64,000 bases of DNA, taken from NCBI GenBank assembly GCA_004362315.1, contig SNWL01000008.1, forward strand, positions 186,001-250,000, written 5' to 3'. Below, piece after piece: positions 1-9,698 of this stretch. Positions within the stretch are counted from its first letter, which is position 1. Each line of letters starts with the position of its first letter. A model generated the notes under the pieces. The model saw only the letters and a program-made list of their open reading frames with translations. It searched no databases and had not been told where the DNA came from. This DNA is from Mycobacterium sp. BK086. Its GTDB lineage: Bacteria; Actinomycetota; Actinomycetes; Mycobacteriales; Mycobacteriaceae. The translations under genes were made by a program, and so were the position numbers.

Positions 1-1230
<1,230 letters not shown>

Positions 1231-1265
1231 GGTTGGTTTCCGTCGCCCACAGTAGCCCATGTCGC

Positions 1266-1322
1266 CGAGTTTCACGTTTTGCAGCCACTCACTCGATGTT
1301 TCGCTGCGAAAGGTGAAACTCG
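1266..1322. repeat. 57-bp imperfect palindrome, upstream copy of pair A
   Basis: The left arm CGAGTTTCACGTTTTGCA and right arm TGCGAAAGGTGAAACTCG are inverted repeats of 18 bp with a few mismatches, around a 21-bp centre. A second copy of the same length lies immediately after the next gene (2230-2286), identical at about 47 of 57 positions by hand alignment. This copy sits in the divergent region between thiC and the nuclease gene, so it cannot be a simple terminator for either neighbour. Confidence 0.85.
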
Positions 1323-1377
1323 ATCGGGGCCAGTCGGTCTCGGCTGAATTGTCGGGACTCGCTGGGATGCTTCCCGC

Positions 1378-2229
1378 ATGGCGAAGCGGGATGTATTCGT
1401 CGGCCGTGAGGCATTGGCGGCCGGTCGGCTCACCAGAAGTGAGCTGGTCCGCTGGTATCAGCCGCTGTTCCGCGGCGTGTACATGCCCAAGGGTGCTGTC
1501 ACGTTGTGGGACCGGGCGAAGGCGGCCTGGTTGGCGACTGGCCGCCAGGCGGTGGTCACCGGCGTCGCTGCATCGGGCCTGTACGGCGCGAGTTGGGTCG
1601 ACGCTGACGCCACCATCGAGCTGATCTCCCCGCGGCACGCTCGTCCGCAACCCGGCCTCGTGGTCCGGCAGGAATTGCTCGCACCCGATGAGATCACCAA
1701 AGTCGCCGGCATCCCGGTCGTGGTGCGTGCCCGCGCGGCGTTCGACCTGGGGCGACATCTGGGACGCGGCGAGGCGGTCGCACGCCTGGATGCGCTCATG
1801 CGCAATCGTGTGTTCTCGGCCGAAGACGTACTCATCCTGGCCAAGCGGTATCCCGGAGCGCGAGGGGTGAAGCAGCTGGTCGGCCTCTTGCCGCTCATCG
1901 ATGGCGGTGCGGCCTCGCCGCAGGAGACTCGGCTCCGATTGCTGTACATAGACGCCGGGCTCCCTCGTCCGACCACCCAGGTTCCCGTTCTCAACGGATG
2001 GGAAGCAGTCAGAATTCTGGACCTCGGGTGGGAGGACTTTCGGGTCGGCTCGGAGTACGACGGCGACGTGCATCGCACCAACCGTCGTGCCTACGTGAAG
2101 GACTTGCGTCTACGGCCGAAGGTGGAGGCCCTGGGCTGGGCGGTCGATCACGTCATCAAAGAAGACAGTGACGACGAAATCATCGGCCGCGCCGCCCAAC
2201 TTCTGCGCTCTCGCGGCTGGACTCCCTGA
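1378..2229 (+). CDS. AbiEi-like N-terminal / DUF559-type nuclease-fold protein (paralogue A)
   Basis: This 283-residue protein is not a characterised enzyme, but two parts can be seen. Residues ~5-90 resemble the winged-helix N-terminal region of AbiEi-type antitoxin proteins (FVGREALAAGRLTRSEL, then FRGVYMP). Residues ~180-260 carry a DUF559/Vsr-like PD-(D/E)XK pattern: E183 in SPQETRLR, D215 in ILDLGW, and the SEYDG motif with E226 and D228 followed by H232. The start is ATG 1378; no strong ribosome-binding site is visible. A clear paralogue lies at 52122-52961, sharing RYPGARGV, SPQETRLRLL and EYDG. Both genes are single, with no cyclase- or AbiEii-like toxin partner beside them. Each is bracketed by its own pair of palindromic elements, suggesting a self-contained module. 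Cleavage or DNA-binding activity is inferred only. Confidence 0.75.
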   Translation: MAKRDVFVGREALAAGRLTRSELVRWYQPLFRGVYMPKGAVTLWDRAKAAWLATGRQAVVTGVAASGLYGASWVDADATIELISPRHARPQPGLVVRQELLAPDEITKVAGIPVVVRARAAFDLGRHLGRGEAVARLDALMRNRVFSAEDVLILAKRYPGARGVKQLVGLLPLIDGGAASPQETRLRLLYIDAGLPRPTTQVPVLNGWEAVRILDLGWEDFRVGSEYDGDVHRTNRRAYVKDLRLRPKVEALGWAVDHVIKEDSDDEIIGRAAQLLRSRGWTP

Positions 2230-2286
2230 CGAGTTTCACGTTTTGCGGCGCGGTACTCGCACTTTCCCTGCGAAAGGTGAAACTCG
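2230..2286. repeat. 57-bp imperfect palindrome, downstream copy of pair A
   Basis: This copy starts at the base after the TGA of the nuclease gene. It has the same arms and spacing as 1266-1322, in the same orientation. The centre is less conserved (shared ACTCG and TTTC blocks). By itself it could act as a terminator hairpin, but its match to the upstream copy needs another explanation. Confidence 0.85.
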
Positions 2287-2357
2287 CGCGTTGCCGGCCT
2301 GTCCCGGCGGCTGGGAATACCGATTGGCCCTTGATGATTTGTATAGCTAACATATGT

Positions 2358-2373
2358 GTTTCGCATACGAAAC
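2358..2373. promoter_or_regulatory. Perfect inverted repeat, putative operator of the exporter gene
   Basis: GTTTCG-CATA-CGAAAC is a perfect 6-bp inverted repeat with a 4-bp spacer, ending 11 bp before the GTG start of the exporter. Its position fits repression by a TetR- or MarR-type regulator, but no such regulator gene is adjacent. Confidence 0.4.
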
Positions 2374-2384
2374 GAGATTCGCCC

Positions 2385-4142
2385 GTGACGACCGAGCTTG
2401 ACCCTGCCCTGGCGGAAACCGACCGGCGTCGACGCCGGATGGACCACGATCACCCGCACTACAAGTGGGTCGTGCTGTCCAACACCACGCTGGGCATCCT
2501 GCTGGCCTCGATCAATGCCTCGATCGTCCTGATCTCACTGCCTGCGATCTTCCGTGGCATCGGCCTGAACCCTCTCGCGCCCGGCAACGTCAGTTACCTG
2601 CTGTGGATGCTGATGGGCTACCTGGTGGTGACCGCCGTGCTGGTGGTGCCGTTCGGGCGGCTCGGTGACATGTACGGCCGGGTGCGGATCTACAACATCG
2701 GCTTCGTGGTGTTCACGCTGGCGGCGGTCGCGCTGTCGTTCGACCCGTTCCACCTCGACGGCGGCGCGATATGGCTGATCGCCTGGCGGGTGATCCAGGG
2801 CATCGGCGGCGCCATGCTGATGTCGTCGTCGTCGGCCATCCTCACCGACGCCTTCCCGGCCAATCAGCGGGGCATGGCGCTCGGGGTCAACATGGTCGCC
2901 GCGGTGGCCGGCTCGTTCCTGGGCCTGCTGATCGGCGGCGTGCTCTCCGAGATCCACTGGCAGGCCATCTTCTGGGTGGGCGTGCCGATCGGCATCTTGG
3001 GCACCATCTGGAGCGTGCGCTCGCTCAAGGAGCTGGGTGTGCGCAATCCCGGCCGGGTCGACTGGGCCGGCACCGTCACATTCGGTGTCGGACTCACGGT
3101 CCTGCTGATCGGCATCACCTACGGCATCCAGCCCTACGGTGACTCCACGACGGGCTGGACGAGCCCCATGGTGCTGGGCTCGATCATCGGCGGGCTGGTG
3201 CTGCTGGTTGCGTTCTGTTTCATCGAACTGCGGGTGTCGCAGCCGATGGTCGACATCCGGCTGTTCAAATCGGCCGCGTTCGGCATGGGCAACCTCGCCG
3301 GGCTGATGTCGTCGGTGGGCCGCGGCGGCTTGCAGTTCATGTTGATCATCTGGTTGCAGGGCATCTGGCTTCCCTTGCACGGCTACAGCTTTGAATCCAC
3401 CCCGTTGTGGGCGGGCATCTACCTGCTGCCCGCGACGTTCGGGTTCCTGGCCGCCGCGCCCATCGCGGGTTCGTTGGCCGACCGGTTCGGGGCGCGGCCG
3501 TTCACCGTGGCGGGCATGCTGCTGATGGCGGTGACATTCGTTGCGCTGCTGATGATCCCGGTCAACTTCAACTACTGGGTCTTCGCGGTGCTGGTGTTCC
3601 TCAACGGCCTGGGCGGCGGCATCTTCACCGCACCCAACACCGCGGCCATCATGTCCAGCGTCCCGGCCTCGCAGCGGGGCGCGGCGTCGGGCGTGCGCTC
3701 GACGTTCTTCAACGCCGGCAACTCGCTGTCGATCGGAATCTTCTTCTCGCTGATGATCGTCGGGCTGGCCCACACCCTGCCCGATGCGATGAGCCAAGGC
3801 CTTCAGGCCCAAGGCGTTTCGGCATCAGTCGCCCACGATGTGGCCAATCTGCCGCCGGTCGGCAGTCTGTTCGCCGCGTTCCTGGGCTACAACCCGATCG
3901 CCGAGCTACTGGCGCCGTACAACGCGCTGCACCAACCGGGTGTCAACGCCGATGTGCTGACCGGTCAGACGTTCTTCCCGAACCTGATCACCGAGCCGTT
4001 CCACTCCGGGCTGGTGGTGGTGTTCGGTGCCGCCGCGCTGATGATGGTGATCGGCGCGATCGCCTCGTTGTTCAACCCGGGCCGCTATGGCGGCGATCCG
4101 GTCACCGAGGGCCAGACGCCCGAGCAGGCGACGGCCGAGTAG
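2385..4142 (+). CDS. DHA2-type 14-TM major facilitator exporter
   Basis: The product is about 585 residues with roughly 14 hydrophobic segments, as in the QacA/EmrB (DHA2) drug:proton antiporters. Motif A appears after TM2 as GRLGDMYGRVR. The TM5 region carries the antiporter-type run around AAVAGSFLGLLIGG, and a second GSLADRFGARP lies between TM8 and TM9. I chose GTG 2385 (TTELDPALAE follows) over an upstream GTG at 2277, because 2277 lies inside the palindromic element and would add a non-conserved 36-residue extension. It probably sits in the plasma membrane and exports hydrophobic or cationic compounds; the substrate cannot be read from sequence. The 3' end overlaps a small minus-strand gene by 41 bp. 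Confidence 0.88.
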   Translation: MTTELDPALAETDRRRRRMDHDHPHYKWVVLSNTTLGILLASINASIVLISLPAIFRGIGLNPLAPGNVSYLLWMLMGYLVVTAVLVVPFGRLGDMYGRVRIYNIGFVVFTLAAVALSFDPFHLDGGAIWLIAWRVIQGIGGAMLMSSSSAILTDAFPANQRGMALGVNMVAAVAGSFLGLLIGGVLSEIHWQAIFWVGVPIGILGTIWSVRSLKELGVRNPGRVDWAGTVTFGVGLTVLLIGITYGIQPYGDSTTGWTSPMVLGSIIGGLVLLVAFCFIELRVSQPMVDIRLFKSAAFGMGNLAGLMSSVGRGGLQFMLIIWLQGIWLPLHGYSFESTPLWAGIYLLPATFGFLAAAPIAGSLADRFGARPFTVAGMLLMAVTFVALLMIPVNFNYWVFAVLVFLNGLGGGIFTAPNTAAIMSSVPASQRGAASGVRSTFFNAGNSLSIGIFFSLMIVGLAHTLPDAMSQGLQAQGVSASVAHDVANLPPVGSLFAAFLGYNPIAELLAPYNALHQPGVNADVLTGQTFFPNLITEPFHSGLVVVFGAAALMMVIGAIASLFNPGRYGGDPVTEGQTPEQATAE

Positions 4143-4479
4143 CCACCGGCGGGGCGGTCCCCTCAGCCACCCAGCGGTGCAAGCGGCCTGCAGTGCGCCA
4201 CATGGCGGCCTGCATTTCGTCGGGACCCAATTCGTCTTGGGCACAAGCCTTGAGGCGATCGGAGACCCTGACCAGGGTCACGGCTGCCACGCGGGCGGTG
4301 CGGTCACGCGAGGCCCGCATGCTCTGCGAGATCACCTCACGGAGCTCGATGAGATCGCCGACCACCCGCGAACCTCCGGCGGGTCGTTCTCGGCGATACA
4401 ACTCGATGAGTGCGTCGATGCACGTCAACGTCTGGTGTGCGGTGCTTTTGGGAATCAGGATGTCGATGTCCGAACTCAC
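4102..4479 (-). CDS. Small helical protein of unknown function
   Basis: The frame encodes 125 residues from GTG 4479 (or 135 from TTG 4509). It is rich in predicted helix, e.g. the LTCIDALIELYRRE and DRTARVAAVTLVRVSDRLKA stretches, and I recognise no family. It lies downstream of two other minus-strand genes (4538-4879, 4901-5776) with short gaps, so it may be the last gene of that transcript. Its 3' end overlaps the convergent exporter gene by 41 bp. No clear ribosome-binding site distinguishes the two starts. It could be spurious; codon bias and the operon-like position favour a real gene. Confidence 0.5.
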   Translation of the reverse strand: MSSDIDILIPKSTAHQTLTCIDALIELYRRERPAGGSRVVGDLIELREVISQSMRASRDRTARVAAVTLVRVSDRLKACAQDELGPDEMQAAMWRTAGRLHRWVAEGTAPPVATRPSPARASGPR

Positions 4480-4537
4480 CCGCTCAGCCCAGCACACCCG
4501 CGCGAACAAATCGTGACGAGCCGAGGACGGCCCGGGT

Positions 4538-4879
4538 TCACCAATCCGAACGGCCGACCAGAATGAGGTCGGTCAGTGCGAACGCAGGCACAGCGAGCGC
4601 TTCGGAGAGCTGCGCCGCGTAGGACCGTGCGATGAGGGGCCCGTCGCTGCGCTCGTCGAAGTCTCCGGTCAAGTCGACGGCGATCCGGCAGCCGAAGGTG
4701 TCGCTGGCCTCCACGACCTCGATGCCGAGCACACCGGCGGGCATCGGCAGTGTCGACGCGGCCGCGCGCACGTGCTCCACGGTGGCCGCCCAGTCGACGT
4801 AAACGGAAACAAACGATCGCATCTCATTGATCGTCGTTTCGGTCACCGGCGACCGCCACACGAATCGCCGAATGTTCAC
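4538..4879 (-). CDS. Hypothetical protein, ~113 aa
   Basis: The frame runs from GTG 4879 and encodes 113 residues with an alternating strand/helix pattern (SFVSVYVDWAATVEHVRAAASTLPMP, then GCRIAVDLTGDF). I recognise no family. An internal ATG at residue 20 (MRSFVSVYVDW) is an alternative start. It lies 21 bp downstream of the membrane-protein gene at 4901-5776 on the same strand, which suggests co-transcription. No signal peptide or membrane segment is visible. Confidence 0.55.
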   Translation of the reverse strand: MNIRRFVWRSPVTETTINEMRSFVSVYVDWAATVEHVRAAASTLPMPAGVLGIEVVEASDTFGCRIAVDLTGDFDERSDGPLIARSYAAQLSEALAVPAFALTDLILVGRSDW

Positions 4880-4900
4880 CTGCCGGTAATGGCGGGCGGC

Positions 4901-5776
4901 CTACTTGGTCCGAAACGACGTCTGCAACAGCTGCGCATCCATGTGGCTCGGCGTGACACCTGTGGTGGCGTAGAGGTACACCGCGGCCCGGAAAATCGAT
5001 CCGAGCGCGGTGAAGACGAGGATCAGCGCCAAGAGATAGACGACTCCGACCGCGACGAGCGTGGCCACGACGGCTCCGCTCACGGCACCGCCGCCCGCAC
5101 TGTTGGCCAGCATCACCCCGAGGGCGCCGAAAGCGAACAGCGGAAGCATGAAGAGAAACGAGATGAGGCCCAATCCGCCTGAGCCGGCCAGTGATTCACC
5201 CCAGGTGCGGCGCAGGATGCCCGACGACTGCTTGACAGCCTTGATGGGCCCGACCCCGTCGGTGACGAGGACCGGGACCACGAAATAGGTGGCGACTCCC
5301 CAGACTGCGCTGAAGATGCCCGCAAGCAGTTCCCCGAAAAACCCGAGCTTGTCGGTCAACAGCGCCTGCAGCGCCTGCAGGATGACACCGACGGTAGCCG
5401 CGATCAGTGACCACCCGAGGATCTGTGGCAGGCGCTTGGCCGCGGCGGCGAATCCCGAACCGATCGTGGGTGTCTGGCCAGCGAAGCTCTGCAGCGCGCA
5501 GGAGATCAGCGCGGCGTTGCAGAACACCACCACGAATGTGCACAGGAAATACCAGACGAACACGGCGACTCCGACAATCACCTGTTCGGTGTTCTGCGAG
5601 ACGTTCAGCCCGGCTCCGGCCGCCGCAGCCACGCCGGTCGGGATGACTGCCACCGCGCTCACTGCGATCAGTGCGATACCGGAGAACACCGGGAACAGCG
5701 CCAGTTTCGGATAGCTCTTCAGGACCGACCAACTCGCCCCGGCCATGCTCCAACCGCGCTTGAACGATTCGAACAT
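4901..5776 (-). CDS. DUF6159-type multi-pass membrane protein
   Basis: The product is 291 residues with about six hydrophobic segments and the N-terminal FxxFKRGWSMAGASWSVLKSYPKL pattern typical of DUF6159 membrane proteins (reported here in short form: FKRGWSM near residue 6). I chose ATG 5776 because AAGGAGG stands a few bases before it; the longer frame from 5800 lacks this support. It probably resides in the plasma membrane. The function of the family is unknown. It appears to head a three-gene minus-strand transcript and is divergent from the oxidoreductase gene at 5877, with a 100-bp shared promoter region. Confidence 0.8.
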   Translation of the reverse strand: MFESFKRGWSMAGASWSVLKSYPKLALFPVFSGIALIAVSAVAVIPTGVAAAAGAGLNVSQNTEQVIVGVAVFVWYFLCTFVVVFCNAALISCALQSFAGQTPTIGSGFAAAAKRLPQILGWSLIAATVGVILQALQALLTDKLGFFGELLAGIFSAVWGVATYFVVPVLVTDGVGPIKAVKQSSGILRRTWGESLAGSGGLGLISFLFMLPLFAFGALGVMLANSAGGGAVSGAVVATLVAVGVVYLLALILVFTALGSIFRAAVYLYATTGVTPSHMDAQLLQTSFRTK

Positions 5777-5876
5777 TGCGGCCTCCTTGTCTGAAGCCAA
5801 TGCGTCGAGGACACCGTAGCGTGGTCTGTCTCATCTGGGCTCCAAACCGGCGTCGCCTTGGGTAGCTTCACTGACC

Positions 5877-6893
5877 GTGCCCGTTCTGACGAACCGCCAG
5901 ATCCTGCTGCGCCGACGCCCCACGGGGCTGGTCCAGCCCGCCGACACCGAGCTGATCACCACGGCCGCTCCTGAGCTGGCCGACGGTGAGGCGCTGCTGC
6001 GCACGACGTACGTGGGTCTTGACGCCGCCGTGCGCACCTGGCTCGACGACCAGCCGAGCTATCTGCCGCCGGTGCAGCTCGGCGCGGTCATCCGCGCCGC
6101 CGGGATCGGCGAGGTCGTCGAATCGCGGTGTCCGGCGTTCGCGGTGGGCGACATCGTCACCACCCTGACCGGCTTTCAGGACTACCAGGTCATCCGCGAC
6201 GACCTGTTCAGCACGCCCATCCCCGGCGAAACCGACCACCTGGCCATCATGAGCGTCTACGGGCCGACCGGTGCCACCGCCTATTTCGGGATGACCGATA
6301 TCGGACGGCCGCAGGAAGGGGAGACGGTCGTGGTGTCGGCGGCCGCCGGGGCCACCGGGTCGATTGCCGGACAGATCGCCAAGATCGCCGGTGCCCGGGT
6401 CGTCGGCATCGCCGGTGGGCCGGATAAATGCCGGGCGGTGATCGAGGACTTCGGATTCGACGCCTGCATCGACTACAAGAGCGACGACATCCCCGCCGCG
6501 CTCAAGCAGCACTGCCCCAAAGGGGTGAACGTCTATTTCGACAACGTCGGCGGCCCGATCCTGAACGCGGTGCTGGGCCGGCTGGCCCCCAAGGCCCGGG
6601 TGGTGCTGTGCGGTGTCATCTCGAGCTACCTGACAGGCGAGCATCCGGGGCCGGCCAACTACGTCAACCTGCTGGCGAAAACCGCGTCGATGCAAGGGTT
6701 CAACGCGCTGGACATGTGGGGCCGCTTCGACGAGGCGTTCGCCGATCTGCGCCGCTGGGAATCCGAGGGCAGGCTGGTGCACCGGCAGACCGTGTTCGAC
6801 GGTCTCGAGTCCTGTGTCGATGCGCTCAACGGACTGTTCACCGGTGCCAACATCGGCAAGATGCTGGTGAAGGTCAGCGAGCCGAGCGGCTAG
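5877..6893 (+). CDS. Zinc-independent NADP-dependent MDR oxidoreductase (CurA/PTGR-like)
   Basis: The product is 338 residues and belongs to the medium-chain dehydrogenase/reductase group that lacks catalytic zinc, related to curcumin reductase CurA and prostaglandin reductases, which reduce alkenal/one double bonds with NADPH. Evidence: the VYGPTGATAYFGM segment at ~128-139, the Rossmann motif AAAGATGSIAG at 155-165, and the VYFDNVGGPILNAVL block typical of the family. The start is GTG 5877. It is convergent with xthA and their stop codons overlap by 4 bp. The natural substrate is unknown. Confidence 0.88.
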   Translation: MPVLTNRQILLRRRPTGLVQPADTELITTAAPELADGEALLRTTYVGLDAAVRTWLDDQPSYLPPVQLGAVIRAAGIGEVVESRCPAFAVGDIVTTLTGFQDYQVIRDDLFSTPIPGETDHLAIMSVYGPTGATAYFGMTDIGRPQEGETVVVSAAAGATGSIAGQIAKIAGARVVGIAGGPDKCRAVIEDFGFDACIDYKSDDIPAALKQHCPKGVNVYFDNVGGPILNAVLGRLAPKARVVLCGVISSYLTGEHPGPANYVNLLAKTASMQGFNALDMWGRFDEAFADLRRWESEGRLVHRQTVFDGLESCVDALNGLFTGANIGKMLVKVSEPSG

Positions 6894-7720
6894 CGGCTCA
6901 AGTCCACCAGCACCGGAGCGTGATCGCTTGGCGCGGGGTCGCCCTTCTTGCCCGGACGGCGCTCGTCCTTGACGATCTCGGCGTGCGTCACCCGCTGCGC
7001 CAGACCCGGTGAACCGAGGATGAAGTCGATGCGCATGCCGCGCCGCTTCTGGAAGGCCAGCTGGGTGTAGTCCCAATACGTGTAGACCCCGGGGCCGGGC
7101 GTGTACTCGCGGACCACATCGGTGAAGTTGGTGTCGGCGAAGGCGTTGAACGCCTTGCGTTCCGGTTCGGACACATGGGTGGCGCCGTCGAACGCCGCCA
7201 TATCCCAGACGTCCTCGTCGGTGGGCGCGATGTTCCAGTCGCCGACCAGGGCGATCGGCTGCTGCGGATCGTCCCGCAGCCAGGACTCGGCGGTATTGCG
7301 CAGGGCGGCAAGCCATTCCAGCTTGTACTGATAGTGCGGATCGGCCAGGGTGCGGCCATTGGGTACATAGAGGCTCCACACCCGCACACCCGCGCAGGTG
7401 GCGCCCAGCGCGCGGGCCTCGGCCTTGGCATCCGCCCCGTCCTTGCTCCAGGACGGCTGGCCGTCGAAACCGATCTCGATGTTGTCCAGGCCGACCCGCG
7501 AGGCGATCGCGACTCCGTTCCACTGGTTGAACCCGCAGTGCACCACCTCATAGCCGGCTTCCAGGAACGGCATGGTGGGGAACTGGTCGTCGGAGCACTT
7601 GGTCTCCTGCATGGCCAGCACGTCGACGTCGCCGCGCTGCAGCCAGCTGACCACCCGGTCCACCCTGGTCCGAATCGAATTCACATTCCAGGTGGCGATG
7701 CGCAGGGCGTCGGCTGACAT
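6890..7720 (-). CDS. xthA: Exodeoxyribonuclease III
   Basis: This 276-residue protein matches the ExoIII/AP-endonuclease family of the EEP superfamily, acting on abasic sites and 3' blocked ends in base excision repair. Visible active-site blocks are ATWNVNSIR (N12), QETK with metal-ligand E39, GDWNIAPTDEDVWD, and the terminal SDHAPVLVDL with the catalytic Asp-His pair. The order xthA, GNAT protein, def is that of M. tuberculosis Rv0427c-Rv0429c. It lies 3 bp beyond the acetyltransferase gene and is probably co-transcribed with it and def. Confidence 0.96.
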   Translation of the reverse strand: MSADALRIATWNVNSIRTRVDRVVSWLQRGDVDVLAMQETKCSDDQFPTMPFLEAGYEVVHCGFNQWNGVAIASRVGLDNIEIGFDGQPSWSKDGADAKAEARALGATCAGVRVWSLYVPNGRTLADPHYQYKLEWLAALRNTAESWLRDDPQQPIALVGDWNIAPTDEDVWDMAAFDGATHVSEPERKAFNAFADTNFTDVVREYTPGPGVYTYWDYTQLAFQKRRGMRIDFILGSPGLAQRVTHAEIVKDERRPGKKGDPAPSDHAPVLVDLSR

Positions 7721-7723
7721 GCG

Positions 7724-8626
7724 CTACACCCTACGTCCGGTCAACGACACGGCATCGACGTAGCGATGGTGATGGTGTAGCCGGAACCCCAGCGAGTGAT
7801 ACAGCATGATCGCGCCGCTGTTTTCAGTCAGCACCTGGACGTATGCCCGGGTTGCGCCGCGCTGCACACCCCACCCCAGCAGGGCCTGGCACAGCCGTCG
7901 GGCATGGCCCTGTCGCCGGGCGGCGGCACCGACGTGAACCGCCGAGATCCCCAGCCAACGGGTGGCGTCCGGGGCGGTGGTCACCGCGCCTCGGCCCACC
8001 GCCGCGGCGGTCGAGGCGAACACCACCTCGCCGTCGACGACCGCGGTCAGCACCTCGGTCGGTACGTCGCGCTCGTAGCCCGCCAGCCACGCGGCATCCG
8101 GCCGGTCGGCCAGCCTCACCGCCGGATCCAGGTCAGCCCCGGTGAGATCGGTGACCATCACGCGGGTGTGCTTGACGCCTTCGGCGCGAATGGGAAGCAG
8201 TCGCTCGGGAAGTGCCAGCCAGGGTTCCAAACCGCGTTGGCGATACCAGTCGATGATCGGTGGCAGTGTTTCGACCGTCGCCGAGAAGTCCAGCGGCACA
8301 GCCGAGTTGGCCCGGCTGGTGTAGCCGCCGCCGGCGCGCAGCAGCCAGCCGTCCTGCCAGCTCTGCTCGGTTCCCGGCCAGGCCAGTGCCGCCGCATGCT
8401 CCAGCGCTCGGATCTCGGAGGCCCGTACCGGAACCACACTGAGTTCGCGCACCGCCACGACATCGGCGGGTGACACCTCGACCACTCCATCGGATTTGGT
8501 GCGCACCACGATGACGGGCTCGACAGCCTGCAGTTCGCCGATCACGTCGGTCATGGCCGGGGCAGTGCCCGCGGGGAGGCGGTAACGAATGCTCACCCGG
8601 CTGCCGACGGGCGGCAGGCTGGCCAT
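7724..8626 (-). CDS. GNAT acetyltransferase with N-terminal extension (Rv0428c-like)
   Basis: I take ATG 8626, four bases after the def stop codon; the open frame continues upstream but over def coding sequence. The 300-residue product has an N-terminal ~55-residue small beta region (VGSRVSIRYRLP) and a C-terminal GNAT fold with the acetyl-CoA loop VGAARRQGHARRL and a YVQVLTENSGAIMLYHSLGF segment, both characteristic. It corresponds in position to Rv0428c. The acceptor substrate is unknown. It lies in a tight def-GNAT-xthA minus-strand group. Confidence 0.88.
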   Translation of the reverse strand: MASLPPVGSRVSIRYRLPAGTAPAMTDVIGELQAVEPVIVVRTKSDGVVEVSPADVVAVRELSVVPVRASEIRALEHAAALAWPGTEQSWQDGWLLRAGGGYTSRANSAVPLDFSATVETLPPIIDWYRQRGLEPWLALPERLLPIRAEGVKHTRVMVTDLTGADLDPAVRLADRPDAAWLAGYERDVPTEVLTAVVDGEVVFASTAAAVGRGAVTTAPDATRWLGISAVHVGAAARRQGHARRLCQALLGWGVQRGATRAYVQVLTENSGAIMLYHSLGFRLHHHHRYVDAVSLTGRRV

Positions 8627-8630
8627 CGGA

Positions 8631-9224
8631 TCAGTGACCGAACGGGTCGGGCACCTCGCCGGGTGTCCACGACAGTCCGGGCACACCCCAGCCGTTCGAC
8701 TTGATGGTGCGCTTGGCTGCACGGGCGTGCCGGCCGATCAGGTGGTCGACATAGAGAAACCCGTCGAGGTGACCGGTTTCGTGCTGCAGCATGCGGGCAA
8801 ACAGGTCGTGCCCTTCGAGGGTGATGGGATTCCCGTCGGCGTCCAGGCCGGTGACCCGGGCCCACTTCGCCCGACCCCGGGGGAACGATTCGCCGGGAAC
8901 CGACAGGCAGCCTTCGTCGTCGTTGTCCGGGTCGGGCATCGTCTCGGGGATTTCCGAGGTCTCCAGAACCGGGTTCACCACGACGCCGCGATGGCGCGTG
9001 GTCTTGCCGCGCTCGTCGGCGCAGTCGTAGACGAACACCCGCAGGCCGACTCCGATTTGGTTGGCCGCCAGCCCGACTCCGTTGGCGGCGTCCATCGTGT
9101 CGTACATGTCTTTGATGAGATCGGCGAGATCTTCGGGCAGCGAGCCGTCGGCTCCGACCGGCACCGGTTGGGTCGGAGTGTGCAGAACGGGATCACCCAG
9201 GATCACAATTGGTCTTACTGCCAT
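8631..9224 (-). CDS. def: Peptide deformylase
   Basis: The protein has 197 residues starting at ATG 9224 ([11 protein letters not shown]); a longer frame reaching 9368 would invade the divergent gene. All three deformylase motifs are present: [10 protein letters not shown] at 49-58, EGCLS at 104-108 with metal ligand C106, and HETGH at 148-152. It removes the formyl group from nascent polypeptides at the ribosome. Position and length fit M. tuberculosis def (Rv0429c). The gene is divergent from the DUF3263 gene. Confidence 0.97.
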   Translation of the reverse strand: MAVRPIVILGDPVLHTPTQPVPVGADGSLPEDLADLIKDMYDTMDAANGVGLAANQIGVGLRVFVYDCADERGKTTRHRGVVVNPVLETSEIPETMPDPDNDDEGCLSVPGESFPRGRAKWARVTGLDADGNPITLEGHDLFARMLQHETGHLDGFLYVDHLIGRHARAAKRTIKSNGWGVPGLSWTPGEVPDPFGH

Positions 9225-9349
9225 GATCGGCAAGCTTAAGTCAGCCGACGCGCGGGCTTGGCTGCCGTCCCAACCGGCTCGACCGTGATTGAATGAGCGC
9301 CAAGCAAAGGGATGTCTTTTCAGGTCTTCGAAAGGGTCAGCAGATCGAA

Positions 9350-9658
9350 ATGGACGGCGCCATGGCACGGGCCGAGCGGTCTAATGACGACGCTGACCTT
9401 CCCGATGGGTTGACTCGCCGCGAATACGACGTCCTCGCCTTCGAGCGGCAGTGGTGGAAATACGCCGGGGCCAAGGAAGAGGCCATCAAGGAGCTCTTCA
9501 GCATGTCGGCGACCCGGTACTACCAGGTGCTGAATGCGCTGGTTGACCGCCCCGAGGCGCTGGCGGCCGATCCGATGCTGGTCAAGCGGCTGCGACGGCT
9601 GCGGGCGAGCAGGCAGAAGGCGCGCGCGGCTCGCCGGCTCGGCTTCGAGGTCCCCTGA
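9350..9658 (+). CDS. DUF3263 protein (Rv0430-like)
   Basis: The product is 102 residues from ATG 9350, the same length as Rv0430; earlier in-frame starts at 9293 would overlap the shared promoter with def. It has the DUF3263 helical pattern [28 protein letters not shown], quoted here only as [11 protein letters not shown] and WWKYAGAKE, followed by a helix-turn-helix-like [10 protein letters not shown], and a basic tail. A DNA-associated role is plausible but unproven. It precedes the VirR-like gene by 40 bp. Confidence 0.88.
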   Translation: MDGAMARAERSNDDADLPDGLTRREYDVLAFERQWWKYAGAKEEAIKELFSMSATRYYQVLNALVDRPEALAADPMLVKRLRRLRASRQKARAARRLGFEVP

Positions 9659-9698
9659 TTTTTCTCCGTAGGCGGCGCCCCTGGTTACAGTGGGCGCG

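Noticed and set aside
2535-3812. Minus-strand open frame opposite the exporter gene
   Set aside because: Antisense shadow with low-complexity Arg/His/Gln content; the exporter on the plus strand explains the coding signal.
4102-4509. TTG 4509 as the start of the small helical protein
   Set aside because: Without a ribosome-binding site, TTG is a weak choice; GTG 4479 is preferred, though the evidence is slight.
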